Shown here piece after piece: positions 12,201 to 27,200 of a DNA stretch of 64,000 bases (its first letter is position 1; each line of letters begins with the position of its first letter). The notes beneath the pieces are model-generated. The model searched no databases. It was not told the origin of the DNA and worked only from the letters and a program-made list of their open reading frames with translations. The DNA comes from Lineus longissimus (taxonomy: Eukaryota > Nemertea > Pilidiophora > Heteronemertea > Lineidae). The position numbers and the translations under genes are program-made. The stretch covers positions 10,046,001-10,110,000 of the forward strand of contig NC_088316.1 in NCBI RefSeq assembly GCF_910592395.1. The letters run 5' to 3'.

Positions 12201-15200
12201 ACAGTGGCACGTTTCTTAACCGCTATGGCTATGGACTTAAAACATTGTATGCATGACCCCATAGGTCAGTTGACCTTTGACACTGAATTTAGGTCCGGTC
12301 TGATTCTTAACTTGGCCACTAGGGGGCCAAAACTGAAAACATAAAGAGTGTGATATCACACTTATTAGTGATTTGTTTTTGATGTAATTTTTATGGTAGG
12401 TTCTCCTAGCAAGGATATATCACATATCGTACGTGTTTTTGATTTGACCTACTTTTCAAGGTCACAGAGATCAAATGGCGTAAATTTGCCGTTTGAGTGT
12501 AACTGTGGCACATTTCTTAACCAATAAAGCTATGAACTTGAAATTTGGAACACATGACTCCTTACATCATATAATCTCTGACACCGAATTTCACTTATCC
12601 TACGGGTTTTTGATTTGACCTTATTTTTAAGGTCACAGCGGTCAAATGGTGTGAATTGGCCGTTTGTGTGTAACTATGGCACGTTTCTTAACCACTAACG
12701 CTATGAACTTTAATCTTGGTACACATGACCCCCAAGGTCAGACGACCTGTGACACTGATTTTCGGTTCGGTCTGATTCTTAACTTGGCCACCAAGGGGGC
12801 CAAAACCAGAAATTTCAATAGTGCCATATCTCGCTTATTACTGATTAGTTTTTGGTAAAAATTTTATGGTAGATACTCTTAGCATGGATACATCAGATAT
12901 GATACGGGTTTTTGATTTGACCTACTTGTCAAGGTCACAGAGGTCAAATGGCGTAAATTGGCCATTTGAGCGTAACTGTGGCACGTTTGTTAACCCCTAA
13001 GGCTATGAACTTGAGACTTTGTACAAAGGACCCCCTAGGTCAGCAGACCCCTGACCCTGAATTTCAGTCCGGGCTGATTCTCGACTTGGCCACCAGGGGG
13101 CTAAAAGTGAAAACCTAGAAAGTGTGATATCTATTAGTGATTCGTTTTCAATAACATTTTTATGGTAGGTTCTCCCAGCAAGGATACATCACATATCGTA
13201 TGGGTTTTTGATTTGTCCTGGTTTTCAAGGTCACAGAGGTCAAAGGGCGTAAATTGATCGTTTGAGTGTAACTATGGCACGTTTCTTAAGCACTAAAGCT
13301 ATGAATTTGAAATTTGGTACACATGACTCCCTACGTCATGTGACCGCGGACAACGAATTTATCTGGTACTCAACTTGGCCACCAAGAGGCCAAAACTAAG
13401 ATAGGTAAAAAGTGCAATATCTCGTTTATTAGTGACTTGTTTTTGATGATATTCTTATGGTACTTACTCCAAGTAACGATACATCACATGTCATATCGAC
13501 TTTGGTTTGACCTATATACTATACATGTACGATGTTTCTTAACCTGGATGAATTCCAAAGCACTAAATATCTATACGGTGAGCACAATGGCCCCTGGCCG
13601 TTTCATTTAGTATGCATTCAAGTTAATTTGAAGCTTGAAGTAGTGTAACGGAAAACCTGTCCGAACGGTGAACGTTCAAGGCGTCACCAAAGACAAAGTC
13701 ACACCCACAGGGTACTCAAAATAGCAGTCCTCATTTTGGGGACAACTACATCTCAATCGGCAGTTTTAGAAACAGGGCACAAATATCCCAAGTAATTGAT
13801 AATATGGTTTATCAATAACACGCAGCAAAATAGTGGTGAAAATATGTGTATAAGCTTATTTACAACAGTTCATCACACCAATTAGATACCAATCACGCAT
13901 AGCTTCAACCCCCCCCCCCCCCCATTGTTTCCGAATAACACCCCCCCCCCCCCCCCCCCCCCATTAAACATGCTACCTCAGTTTTACTTCCCCAGCTACA
14001 CAAGAGCCTCCCTATTGCATCACCCAAATACTTTACCACCAACAACCCACAATTCACCTCCCCACTGCAGTGTACACACCTCATACTACAGTTGTGAGGT
14101 CGCAGCCAGTGTTAGGATCACACCAACGCCTGATCCTAACACCTAACACCCAAGATCACACCAGTTGTGACTTATCGACAGGATCAAGTGTGATCCTCTA
14201 GATAACACTTGATCTTGGTGTAATCCTAGGTCACAGCCCGTGTTGGACTTTAGGATCACACCAGGTGTCACACCGTAAACCCAGCTTGGTGTTGAAGATC
14301 AGGAATTGCCTGTACATTTTACATGCGCTGTAACACTAAACCTCTTAGGGATTAGTGAGAGCCAGAGGTCACAACTTAAGATCAGTGGTAGCCATCTTTG
14401 CCTATGTTGTCATTCACACACTCAGTATGTTTTTCATCCCAAATGTCTAATTTGTGGCGAATATGCAACAAGAAAGAGGTCCAAGACATGAACGATCGGC
14501 AGCAGTAAGTCAGTGTTACCCTGCCAGTCGATAGTTGACAACTATAGTTGGTGTGACACTGAGCACCTCAACACCAACACCATGTGTGACACCTAACACG
14601 GAACACCCAACACCTAACACCAAACTGTCCCCAGGATTAGAGAGGTCGGATTAGGTGTAACCCCTAACACTGACACCCAACACTGGGTGTAACACTGGCT
14701 GTGACCTCACCTAGTGTATGTAGTTTCTCAGCTGATAAACCCATCCCAAGCCTCACTGACAAAATGCAGTGGTTACCCTGACAAGTTTGCATCGAAGGTT
14801 TTATCTCCTGGCTTATAAATGTTGACTCAGTCTCATTCTCATGGCTAAACCAAGGGCTGATATTTTGCATGCTACACAGCACAATGGAGGAAAACGAAGC
14901 TTACTGTCCATCATCAGATGTATCGTAACCAGTGCGCAGTAGTTAACAAGCTCATAAAGCAGGCGCGGACTTCACATTATTCAACAAAGATCATCGAATG
15001 TGGCCGCGATCAAAAACAGATATATAAAATAAGCCGGCATCTACTCGGGGATACTGGGTCTTCCCCACTACCACAATCCGAGTCACCCAAGGAACTCGCT
15101 GAGTCCTTCAGTGAGTTCTTTACCGATAAGATTGCTAAGATCCGGGAAACCCTCAACACTGCCCAGGATGACGGTTCCCAAGCGACCGACGAGTTACCAG

Positions 15201-18200
15201 AGGGAGTGACCCCTCTCTCCGAATTTCCACCAGCCACAGAGGAGGAGGTCAGAAGGATTGTGATGAAATCCCCCTCGAAATCCTGTGAACTTGATCCGGT
15301 TCCCACATGGCTTCTTAAGCTCTGCATCGATGAGCTGCTTCCAATACTAACTGCCATAATAAATGCATCGCTAAAAGCTAGCTGTGTCCCCCGCACTTTT
15401 AAATCTGCGCTCATTAGGCCTCTACTAAAGAAGCCAGGTCTCGACTCTGACATTCTCAGAAACTACCGCCCTGTGTCAAACCTACCCTTTGTGTCGAAGG
15501 TTGTGGAGAAGGTCGTTGATGCCCGCCTAGAACATCACCTCCTGTCCAACTCGCTGCATGAAGAAATGCAATCCGCCTACCGAAGAGGTCACTCAACAGA
15601 GACCACTCTACTAAGGGTTCAGAGCGACATCCTTGGTAGTTTGGACAGGGGTGATGTGACAGTGCTTGTCATGATCGACCTCTCTGCAGCCTTCGATACC
15701 ATTGACCATAAGATCCTTCTAAAAAGGTTTGAACAGTTATTTGGCATCACTGGCTCTGCTCTTGCCTGGATTGCATCATATCTTGATGACAGGTATCAGA
15801 CCGTCGTTATTGATCGTCAAAGATCTACGGCTGTTCTCTTAAAATATGGTGTTCCACAGGGGTCAGTGTTGGGCCCAAAAATGTACTGCATGTACACAAA
15901 GCCACTTGGCAACATAACAAGAAACCATGGCCAAGGTCATCATTTTTATGCTGATGATGCCCAGCTTTATGACTCTTTTAATCCGGTGATCCAACATGCA
16001 CAGGAAGATACAATTGACTGTCTTGACTTATGCATAACTGACAATGGTTCCTGGTTGAAGGAGAACATGCCGAAAAAGAACGACGACAAGACGGAGGTGG
16101 CACTCTTTGCATCCATTCATCGTTCCAAGACCCTGGATCACGTTTCGGTGAATGTTGGTGACTCTATCATTGACTCTGTGGCATGCGTACGAAATTTGGG
16201 GGTGATGTTTGACAAGAAAATGAACATGGAAGCACAGGTGAATGCTGTCTGCAGATCGGCCTACGCCCAACTGAGGAATGTTGGACTTATCCGGCAGTAT
16301 CTCAGCGCTTTTGCGGCCCGCTCGCTAGTGTGCGGCCTAGTCACATCACGGCTGGACTACTGTAATTCACTGCTCTATGGCATTTCAAAAGACCTTATGA
16401 ACAAGTTGCAGAGGGTGCAGAACGTGGCGGCCCGCATCATCACGCGCACCAAGCGTCGAGACCACATCTCCCCTGTACTACGCGAGCTCCACTGGTTGCC
16501 AGTTGAGCAGAGGGTGAACTATAAAATCCTCATGCACGTTTTCAAGTGTGTGCATGGAACAGCCCCGGGTTACCTGTCAAGCCTAGTTAATATCTATAGG
16601 CCAGGCAGAGACCTTCGGTCAGCTGATGACAACAGACTGGAAGTTCCAAGGGCCCGGAGCAAATATGGAGAGCGTTGCTTCTCTTTCTCCGCTGCTGTTC
16701 TGTGGAATGCGCTCCCTTTTGAGGTCAGGCAAGCAAGGAGCCTTGCATCATTTCAGACGATGCTAAAGACTCATCTTTTTCGACAATGTTATTAATATTG
16801 TAAAAGCGCCTTTGAACGGATAATAATCTGAAAAGGGCGCTTAAATTTAAATATGGTATATACATACATACATACATACATACAATGTGTGTGAGAAAGG
16901 AGAACCAAATGTCAAAATGACAGCATAACAATCATGTTATGTACCTTGCAGTTCTTGGATTACAAGACTAGAAAGAGCTCCACTTAGAGAACCGCTAGTT
17001 AGGCTAGTTGGGCGTGGAGTACAGGCAATCTGATTGCTCCTTGGACTAACACGAAGTTTTATACCGATATTCTGGCCACGAGGTTGGTTGACCGAGGTTG
17101 GTCATCTGATGATCCAATTGCAACATTACAACAGAGGGGTCAGAGGTAGAGCTTATGTAAACCAAAATCACAACCTCTCTAACTTGACATATTGCACGAT
17201 TATGTTCCAAATGACATACACTAAATAATGATACAAAATCCTGCCCAAATACCTGAGCATATAGGACCAAACAGGACCTAAAACATCTCCCTAAATTGTG
17301 CTACTGATACACCCTTATCTCCAAAATAGATCCACCCATCCATGACCCCATTCTATCTTTAGCTCATTTTTATAACTTCATTGTCTTACAATCTGTTCCT
17401 TTCAGGTTAACGGTGAAGCTGGCATGTTTCATGAAGCTTCATTCTTTTCCTCATGACAACCAAACCTGCGGCATGAAGCTGGAAAGCTGTAAGTACATGT
17501 GCCAGTAGTACTTATTTTAACTTTTCTCAAGTTACCAACAGACATCTTATCGTGGGCATCACCAGAAAATAAGTACGGTGGTCGATTTTCTGTTATTGTA
17601 CGATCGGCTATAGCGATATCACGTGCTTCCGAAACATGTTCATCAAATTTCCACTGAGAAGAGTGGTCGTTCTTACAAGGCGACCAGCGCCCCACCCCGC
17701 CACACACACGCACGCACCCAAAGATATGAATAATTATCATTCATCATCCAACTCTCGCCTCGCTTTCATATACTAACAAAAGTAAGTCACCCTCTAAAAA
17801 ATTGATTATGATTTCTAAAGTATCCACGGCAATGCGATGAAAAATTGCAGGACATCATTATACCATCATTAGGCACAATGCGTGAAAAGAGCAGGGGTAT
17901 ACATATTGTTATCAATTAATGATCTTCAGTTGAATGAAAAAAGTGCCATTTCAAAAATAACAACATTCGTGGCATGTTTCAGTGATTGCATGGCCCACAC
18001 TGCCAGTCAATTTCAGCCTTGGTGGATCAGTTCTGTTATTTTTGAAACGGCACGTTTTTCATTCAATTGAAGATCATTCGTGCGTAACAATAGGTAGGCC
18101 CTTGTCCTTTTCACCCACTATGCCCAATGATTGTATGATGACGTACATTGTCGCGGATGCTTTAGAAATTAGGACCAATTTTTTAAGGGGGGGGACTTAC

Positions 18201-21200
18201 TTTTGTTGAGGTGTTTATTATAATACGTGCTGAATCTCAAAACCACCTTGAAATAAGACTCAAGCACCGTATTCGTGCTCTAACAGATTAACGCATTTTA
18301 GGCAGAGTACATCTCATCCATTCTCCCTAATCGACTCGTATGCTAGCCTTCTGATAATGACGATTCTTTCTAACGATTTCCTTTTCATGAAGTCAGAAGT
18401 GTGAACAGGCAAAAACGGCGATGACAGCCATATTTTGAAGTATGATCCCGCCGAAATTTGACGCACACATAGTGGTTACTTAGATTCACCACCATACCAA
18501 ATTAGAACCCTTTACATCGAATAACAACTAAACGTACCGCCCGACGTTGAAATTCTAAACATTGATCTCAATGACATTGACAATATATGTGATGTACCTT
18601 TGCTTGGTGTATCTACCATAAGGATATAATTGAAAAGTTCACTTTGAATGTCTTCAGTTTTGGCTACCTGTTGACCAAGCCATTTATCAGATCAGACCAA
18701 AGATTTTTTGTAAGGTCATTGGACCTAGGCGTTCATGCGTACAAAGATTCAGGTCTATACCGCTAGCGCTTACATAAGGAGCCGACAACGAAGGATTTGA
18801 CGACACGTGATTGTAAAAGCTCGTTCTGCTGATAAACTGGACATACTGTATAGTATGCGTTAATCGGTCGGCCCGCGAAACTTGTTCGAATGGAAAGTCG
18901 TTGAATATCCAGGTTCAGGGAACTGTTAATCAACCCGTCACCCGCGAGAATAGTGGTCTGGTCAATTTCATTAGTGCTCAGGCCTACTCGTCTGCAATCA
19001 TTGCTTGCGTGAATGACCATCGTGCTGAACTGCATTAACCCTTGGCATTCCAGTAGTGGGATTGAAGAAAAACTGACGACACCTTTTTTCATGAATTCTA
19101 TTTTGTTCAATAGACTTGAAACTTTGACCATTCGTCACAGGATTTCTACACAGGAGAAGAATTCCTAACAGGGTATGGTAGGTTTACGCCAAATCATGGT
19201 CTAGATCTTTATCTAAATTTATAAATTCAAGACCATCGTCTTCGGCATTTTCGAAAAAAACGCTATCGAAATCAACGATGTCTTGGTCAACGTGTTCTGG
19301 AACGGGTGGTTATCAAGTTGCAGCAGCTACATGCATGCTAGGACGTGCGGACTGCCTCTTCATTTATGGGGGCCCATGGGCAGGAATCACTGATGATTTG
19401 CAAAACTGTCTGTCTGGTTATAGGTTCACAACGATCATTTTCATCATTCTTGTCGATTTTCCAGGTTTTCCACCTTCTTCGCATGTTACTTTTAAACGAT
19501 GGGATGATTGTTCGATCAAGGGGTTGAACCAGCGAGGTACATCTCCCTGGGAACATCTCTACAAAACCCGCCGCATCTTCAATGTGACGCTGCACCTGTA
19601 CATTTCGATGGGCCGGGAACATGTCCCAAATCAACAGGTTGGGAAATTCGTCCCCTACAAAGGAAATAAGACAATCGTTCACCAATGGAAGTAGGCTCAA
19701 CCCGTTTCGGACGTCGATACACGAACGTTGTCGGGAGCATTTTCCCTTAAACCCTCAATTTCTGCGCCGTCTGCCCTTAGGCCTTAGAAGATGACACATG
19801 CAGGCATTTTCCTGCCATTTACTGTTATACCCAATGTGACAGTGGACCCTAATTTTGAGTTACCAGAAGTACGCACATCAATTTGTTTCGCTCCCTTAGC
19901 GTTGTATGTGTACTGTGGTGCCATGTCATAAAGCGCAAAAGTTTCATTCATATTAATAACAAGGTCTATTCCATTTTTGTCAACAGTCTGGGCAACTTGC
20001 TGCCGAAAATTTGCGACACGTTCATCCGCGTTTTCTGGGATAGCTGAGGACTTTTTACATTGCTTCCGATAGCTTATGCCATTCCTGGAGAGAAAATCGG
20101 TCAACCAACCTTTGGACGCCCTGAATTCAGCTTGTTGAGGCCGATGCTCACGGTATTCCAGTTGTTGCTGTTGGGGAAGCTCATCCCACCACACCAGGAA
20201 TGAACGTAGGGCTTGAATCATCAGGTCTTCGCCGAGAGTGGAACTCCTCGTTGTCGTCTGGCCTCCATCCACTCACGCACCAATCTGTCAACCTCTGGCC
20301 AAAATGCTGAAAAAGAGTGATTTGCTTAGCCATATTCCAACGAACCCTAACCCTTGATTGACCTTGTATGACAAATGGATGAAGCCTTTGCTCACTGCTG
20401 CCGCATCTACTTTTTCACCGAAGCCAAGAAGCAGAATGACATGGTGTTGTATGGAAAGATGCGTAATCAACTTAACTGGACCTAGAACCGGGATATTCAA
20501 CGACTTTCCATTCGAACAAGTTTCGCGGGCCGACCGATCAACGTATATCATACAGTATATACTGCTCTTCCGGCTTCAGATAGACCCAGCCAATCTAAGA
20601 AGACAGCCACAAACATACTCAGTCACCTCATCCAAAATGACCCAATGTCGTACGTCATTTAAACCACGGTTCCAACAGTTCTGTAGCCGTTGGATAATAT
20701 GTCCAGTCGTCAATTTCATTATTGGCTGGGTTATGGTACAAGACAAGGCCATTTGACTTGGCCAGGACCATGTCATGATGTATGAATAAAAGGCCAGATT
20801 TTTTCTGATATCCCGCGGGGGCCACTTGTCCCATAAACCCCACAGCACACTAGTTTTTCATCACTCGGTTCAATAATTTAAAGTCCTCGGATTCCCATGG
20901 CGTGCCGACGTATATGACATTGTACAGTAGTTGCTTATGCAAGACAAATTCCATGTTTTCACAGTTTCGAATTATTTAGTTATTTACTTTGACTTATTGA
21001 CTTATAGTCGGCTTGACGCAAGTACCCAACGCGCCGCGAAGCGGCAAAATATCGAAGCTGGCGAAACATTTATAACGGGTCACCGTGATCTCATTATGGA
21101 CTTATAGCGCGATTATTTTGCTGTATATTGTCACGAGGAAAGAAAAGCCCGCGAACAAACTTCGACTTATTCATGTAAAGAGATAATTTAGAAGGTATAT

Positions 21201-24200
21201 AGTGCAGAAAATGTTAATAAATGATCATTCCATACCGTCTTTTGAGAGCATTTTTAATTGTAAAAAGTATATGCCTACGTCACAGAGTCTCTGTAATGGT
21301 CATTTTTATCACAGTATTCTGGCGCAGCCAGAAGTTCTTTACTTAGTAGTCTGGTGCATGCCAGGCTTTCTTTGTACGAGAAGTTTTCGCACGATGTATG
21401 TGGGCAGAAGCAACACTGCGCAAGATTACCTCGAGCAGGGGCTAATAATAGATTATGCTAATAAGCATACCTTCCTCATTGAGTTTTCCCTGAATGGTCC
21501 ATATTGCGCGAAGCTCGGGACGGCATGGTTGTCTGTTGACTGTGCTTTAAGAGAGACTGGCACCATGCCTTGAAAACCAATGTTTTTGCATCTTATCAAG
21601 ATCTACTCCGGCTATGTTTAGTTGAGGGAGTCATCAATTTCAGCATTGTTCTGTGCGTCCAACTCTCAGATATACAAGTACAACTTTTTTAAAGGCTAAT
21701 GTCATAGTCTGAAACAATATTTTCATGAGTTGGTGCACGGTAGAAGAGGCTTAGGGCAGTATGGAAGCAGGATTGTGGGCCAGTTCATCACTTAGAAATG
21801 TTGGGGTAATTTGCATAAGACACGCTCGGGCAATGATGCTGACATTTGGACAGGCACTTTTTTTATTTAGCAAACCTTTAACACCCATGGCAATATCAAA
21901 ATTAAACTTACCCACACTGTGGAAGAAATAAAGATCAAGAAAATCATGAATTTTCAATAGGATTGACTGGGTGCCGTATTGTGTGATAACATTTTGTCTT
22001 GACGAGAGTATCGTTGTTATATTTGAACACTGCATATTTTGACCCTGCATCTTAATTTTGCCATCAATCTAATAATATCAAGCCTGTATGAAGCAAAATT
22101 TAGAATACAATGAAAGACAATCGGGACCTATCATTCTTGAAATCTCATTCCGATAAAGCGGATATCTTTGAAGTTATGAATATAACCCTTGAAGTTCGGT
22201 GGGTTTTTTTATCCGCCCGCTATACAGAGTGCATCAATAAAAATGTTACACTTCCAATGGACAATATCTTTTATAATTTTGGCATTTACCCTAAAATAAA
22301 CATATGCATTTGGATCATAGCGTTGAATCACCCAGTCAAGTGGCCCCCAAGGTCATCTGACTCGACCTCCCTGGATTTGTCTTCACAACACCCCCAACTG
22401 ATCTGAATGAACTTCAGCAAAGCATAATTGATGAAGTCAATGTGGTACGACAAGACAGGGAGCTCATCACACGTGCCATTTAGGACATGTTGAGGCGAGC
22501 ACAAGTTTGCGTCGATCGGCATGGCGGCCATGTGGAAGACAGATAGGAAAATTGTAGAATGAATCAGTTATATGTCAATCTTCAACCGTGAATAAAATTA
22601 AATGTTAAAGGAATGCTTCCTCTTTTTCCTTTTTTCTGTTGAACCACTTAGAAGTTGGCGCAAATCAGATTTTACATGAGACAATAAAATCTGTCCTGTG
22701 CAGTCAACCGTGAAAGGATTTTGCTCTTCAAGCACATGTGCATATTTTACGGTATATCCAAAATTATAAAAGATATTGACCATTTTGGAAGTGTAACATT
22801 TTTATTGATCCGCTCTATACATTGTGTGCATGTCAGCACGGTGCCTATTGTTCTTTTACACGGCCATGAAACTCATCATGAGCAGGCATGGAATATTAAT
22901 TACTCGACCACCACACAGCGTTAACCTCGACTCATAATAATACGTTACTGGTGACATACTAGCTGTTTATGCCATGATTTTATTGCTGACATCGAATTGG
23001 TTATCCTTTAATGACGTCATCATGCCCAAATAGTCTATACAAAACGATGTTTAGCACTCGAGTAGGGTTCTTTTCAATAAGATAGTACTATATTTTAATA
23101 AATGTATGAACATCATTCTACCTGTTCTAGGCTCTATGTAGCGTTGTCACAAATGCAATGATAATAAATTACAACAAATACTGTGGACCAACTAATTGTG
23201 TACGCGTGGCACAGTAAAACCTTCCCGCTCTCGCATTGTCATGATGTCACATACATGGCAGCAAATCATGCAACTGATCACGTTATGACTCAGCCTAATT
23301 GTATCGCCTTCTGGTCCGAGGCTTTAATGAAATTTTGTTTTGTGGCATATATGTAAAGACTAAATTGTAAACAGTGGTGGTGTACGATCAAATAGATTTC
23401 AAATTTATACGACAGATAGTCAAGACACGTTAGTGTACAATCTTACATCATTCCAGACGGTTACACCTTTCGTGAGCTTGTATTCGAATGGATGGATGGT
23501 GGCGCCGCTCTTGAGTTCAGTTCAGATATGGAGCTACCAGAGTTTCACATGAAGCACCACGAATTTGGATACTGCACGAGAATCTACTTTACAGGTAAAA
23601 TGATTGTTCTAGCTATAGTGATGCCTTTTCTAAGAATATGCTATTCTGAGTCGATTGGGGCTGAAAGGGTGGATGTCGTCCTGGGTGCCGACAAATGGTA
23701 CCCAGGTTCGAGATCGACTGGACAATAAGCACCCTGGGTGCCATTACACTAGACAAACAGCACCCAGCTTCTTTTTGCCTGGCTTACGGATCTTAGGGAC
23801 GAGGACGTTTCTTGCAATCTCGTTTTATCTCGCGCCGTGGTACATATCGATTGATTGTCAAGAAAAATACGCAGCAAATTCATTTATTTTGTCATCACAC
23901 AATTTTTCATTATCTGAATATATCCCTCCTACATACCTTTTCTGAATAAATCATCCGAAATGTGCTTTCAAAGACCTTTTGGCCTAAACGCGTTTTTTTC
24001 TGTTTATCTGTTCTTTTTATTTCGCTCACTGCTAATGCCGCAAGTACCACGGTGCGAGATAAAACAAGATTGCAAGAAACGGCCTCGTCCCTAAGATCCG
24101 TAAGCCAGGCAAAAAGAAGCTGGGTGCTGTTTGTCTAGTGTAATGGCACCCAGGGTGCTTATTGTCCATTCGATCTCGAACCTGGGTACCATTTGTCGGC

Positions 24201-27200
24201 ACCCAGGACGACATCCACCCTTTCAGCTCGATTGGGCCGTGCAGACTTGATAACTCTTAGTGGTAAGATGTTTTCAACAGTACTTTGTTCATGGCTATAT
24301 GTCAACTCCCTGACCCTCAAATGAGTCATAAACGCCATTTTGGACATTTCAAAATCGCCCATATAAATGTTTTCGAATGTCCCGAGGACAAAGAACTCTA
24401 TTATTCGCATTTAATCTCTGAGCTAATAATTTACATTACTATTATGCATTTAAAGGCCGTGAATATCTCTCGAAATAAGCCTATTAATCGTATATACGAA
24501 ACCACTGATTGCCATATGAGAAACCCATTCAACAAAAAGATACGATTCTTGTTTCTTTTTCATTTCTTAATCCGAATGTGAATCATACTATAATACTTCA
24601 TACTACATACCTGCAAGATAGAATTTGCCGAAATTGTGATAAGAATAGTGTTGAAGACGAATACCATTACCTTCTGGAATGTGATAAATATGACACAGAG
24701 AGGAACCATCTATTTAATTATCTCGCTACCTCATTTGGCGTGGACGTAAGTACTACTTGTATCTCACGAGAAGAACAATTGAGTGTGCTTTTGTCTGGCC
24801 CAGCGGCTGGTCAGGTTGCGGACTACATACGTCACATTTATGCATTGCGTAACTAAATACGCAGTTAAAACGCAGTTTATGTCGCTACCATCGTGTATTC
24901 AAATATGGATTTCAAATTGTTGTATTGTGTCTCATAAGCCTTAGCAGGCTGGCGGTTTTCCTTTTCGATGACGCATACTATAATTTGAGGACCGTTTGTC
25001 TGTGTGTCTAACTGCATGTCCGTCCCTTTGTTCTACTACTCCCCAAGGTCCTAGCCCGTTAGCCACGAAACTTTATACACACTGTTTTTTGACCCGCAGA
25101 ATACCGTTAAGGGGTCGACGAGGTCGAACGTCAAGTTCAAATAACTCACACGAGCTAATTGCCACGAAAGTTACTGAACTGATTTCTTCAAATCAGCTCT
25201 AGTTTGACCCGCAATGGGTCGAAGGGCAGAATTATGAGGGCAAAAGTCAAGATCACAGTAGGCTCGCGTATACCGCGCTGTCAAAGCCAACGCGATGCCG
25301 AAATTTTCTAAGTCCAGCGAAGTTGTCAATTTTTACTCTAACAATAGCGATTATATCCATTTTATTCCAACAACAGACATTGATGACCCGAACGAATAAG
25401 CGACCTGCGCGTTACGGGATACTCATGGAGGATACCATTCGCGTTTGCGAACAATGTTGAAACATGAAACATTGTACATGTGTTGTTTAAGCTTCAGAAC
25501 ATTGGGCTAGATAGTGGACTATCCATGTTCGCCTAAAATCCTGCAGCACTCAAAACGCAAAATCAAAGCTGCCCTTAGAAGTTGCAACTGAAACTGAAAT
25601 GTTGCTGTGTAAATGAAGGGAAGACAGATGTATTACTTCAATGGCAACTTGCCATTCCTTTCACTCGGATGTGGATACATTTTATCTGGTGAAGCAATTT
25701 TTTCTATTCTTGATAATCTGGCTCTCCATCAAAAAACTGTAAATCATCTTCCTTGTCACTCTGTTCAATTTCAGATTATTGTCCAAGTTCTACTTGTCGA
25801 CCTCTATTTTCGTCAATAATTGGGCAGACGTCTATCTACGGCTCCAAAAGTACGCACATCATCAGCACTGATCCTCTCCCAAGACAAGCTGATCATTTTC
25901 ACGACCTCTCTAAGTTCGGTTTGGGGACTTTCCCATTACCATTGCCCACCCCCCACCCCCCCCCCCCCATCCCTCTCCCAGTCAAGTGAAAATGCCCTTT
26001 CGAAGCAGAACTATTGATTTACAAAGGTGTTTTCTCCTCCGTTTGCATTCCCACTACTCCCCCCTTCCAGTCAAGTCCTATGCAGAAGCGAAGCGGCGAC
26101 TTTATATGGGGTTTTATGACATCAAAAGTGTTCATGATTTCACCCAAAACGAGACTGCTTGAATTATAAGCGGTCACTGTGACAATTGCCCCCATGAACG
26201 ATGTCCTCAGGCAGGATATGTTTCATGAGATCAGAATGAAGTGGTTCGTAGGAAATACATGGGTAATCCCCTATTCATGACAATTGGACAACAATGACAG
26301 GGGATTGTTGTGAGCCACTTTATACAATCAAGAAGTAAAGTCCTTTTCATATTGGTATAACAGGAAATGTGTTTTCCCAGACGATACTTGTGATTCCTGA
26401 ATGACTGGTCCGACTGCATCAGCCCGTCGCCCATTCAAGGTTGGGAGCTCCTCATACGTGTTTCTGAGGTCATCTTCATTTGCTAACCAATCGCAAAATG
26501 TCCATGGATGGATTCGATATCGACACGCGTTTTGTGACGGTGTCCTCGCATACACATGGCCTAAAAGGTGGGCCTGAATGTAGGCCTAATCATCTAAATA
26601 TTGAATCTTTTGAGCTGATGAATAGGCATGGAAATGTCGTCTTGGGCTCGGGATACAAATCGATGTCAGCATTACCACTTTCACCATCTTCATCATCTGT
26701 CATCGTGGCCATACATGTACAACGGCTCAAGAACAGCAAATATTGAACACAAGAGCGATAGTTTTATATTCACCAATACTTCACATGAAACAAGTTATAA
26801 AACGCTTCGCACAAGTCTCATTCAATTATCGGTACTATTGAGTCATTATTATCCTGCTACTATTGTGCGGGAATAATTAGACCAATTATGATCAAATTAC
26901 GTCTATAATCCCAGTGGAAAGGGGATGATGCCCCGTCTCGAACCCGCTATTGTTACATTAAAAATCGACAACTACGCTCTACTTTGAAAATTTCGGAAGC
27001 GCCTTGGCTTTGACGGCGGGATATACGCGAGTCTACTGTATGGTCCAAATAACGCACACGGGCTTATTGTCACCAGACTCTGTTACCACCAAACTAGTGA
27101 ATCGATTTCCACCAAATATATTTAGAAGTGTTGATGCCAATTTCCAACTGGGAAGTGAAAGGTCCAGGTCATAAGGAATCAAGATTACACGCGCGACGAA

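Noticed and set aside
11924-12344. ORFs on both strands across the CCGTCGT tract
   Set aside because: Codon runs come from the 7-bp and 3-bp repeats; no conserved protein.
20576-20848. 90-codon minus-strand ORF beside the Tigger element
   Set aside because: Outside the inverted repeats, no recognisable motif, length within chance expectation.
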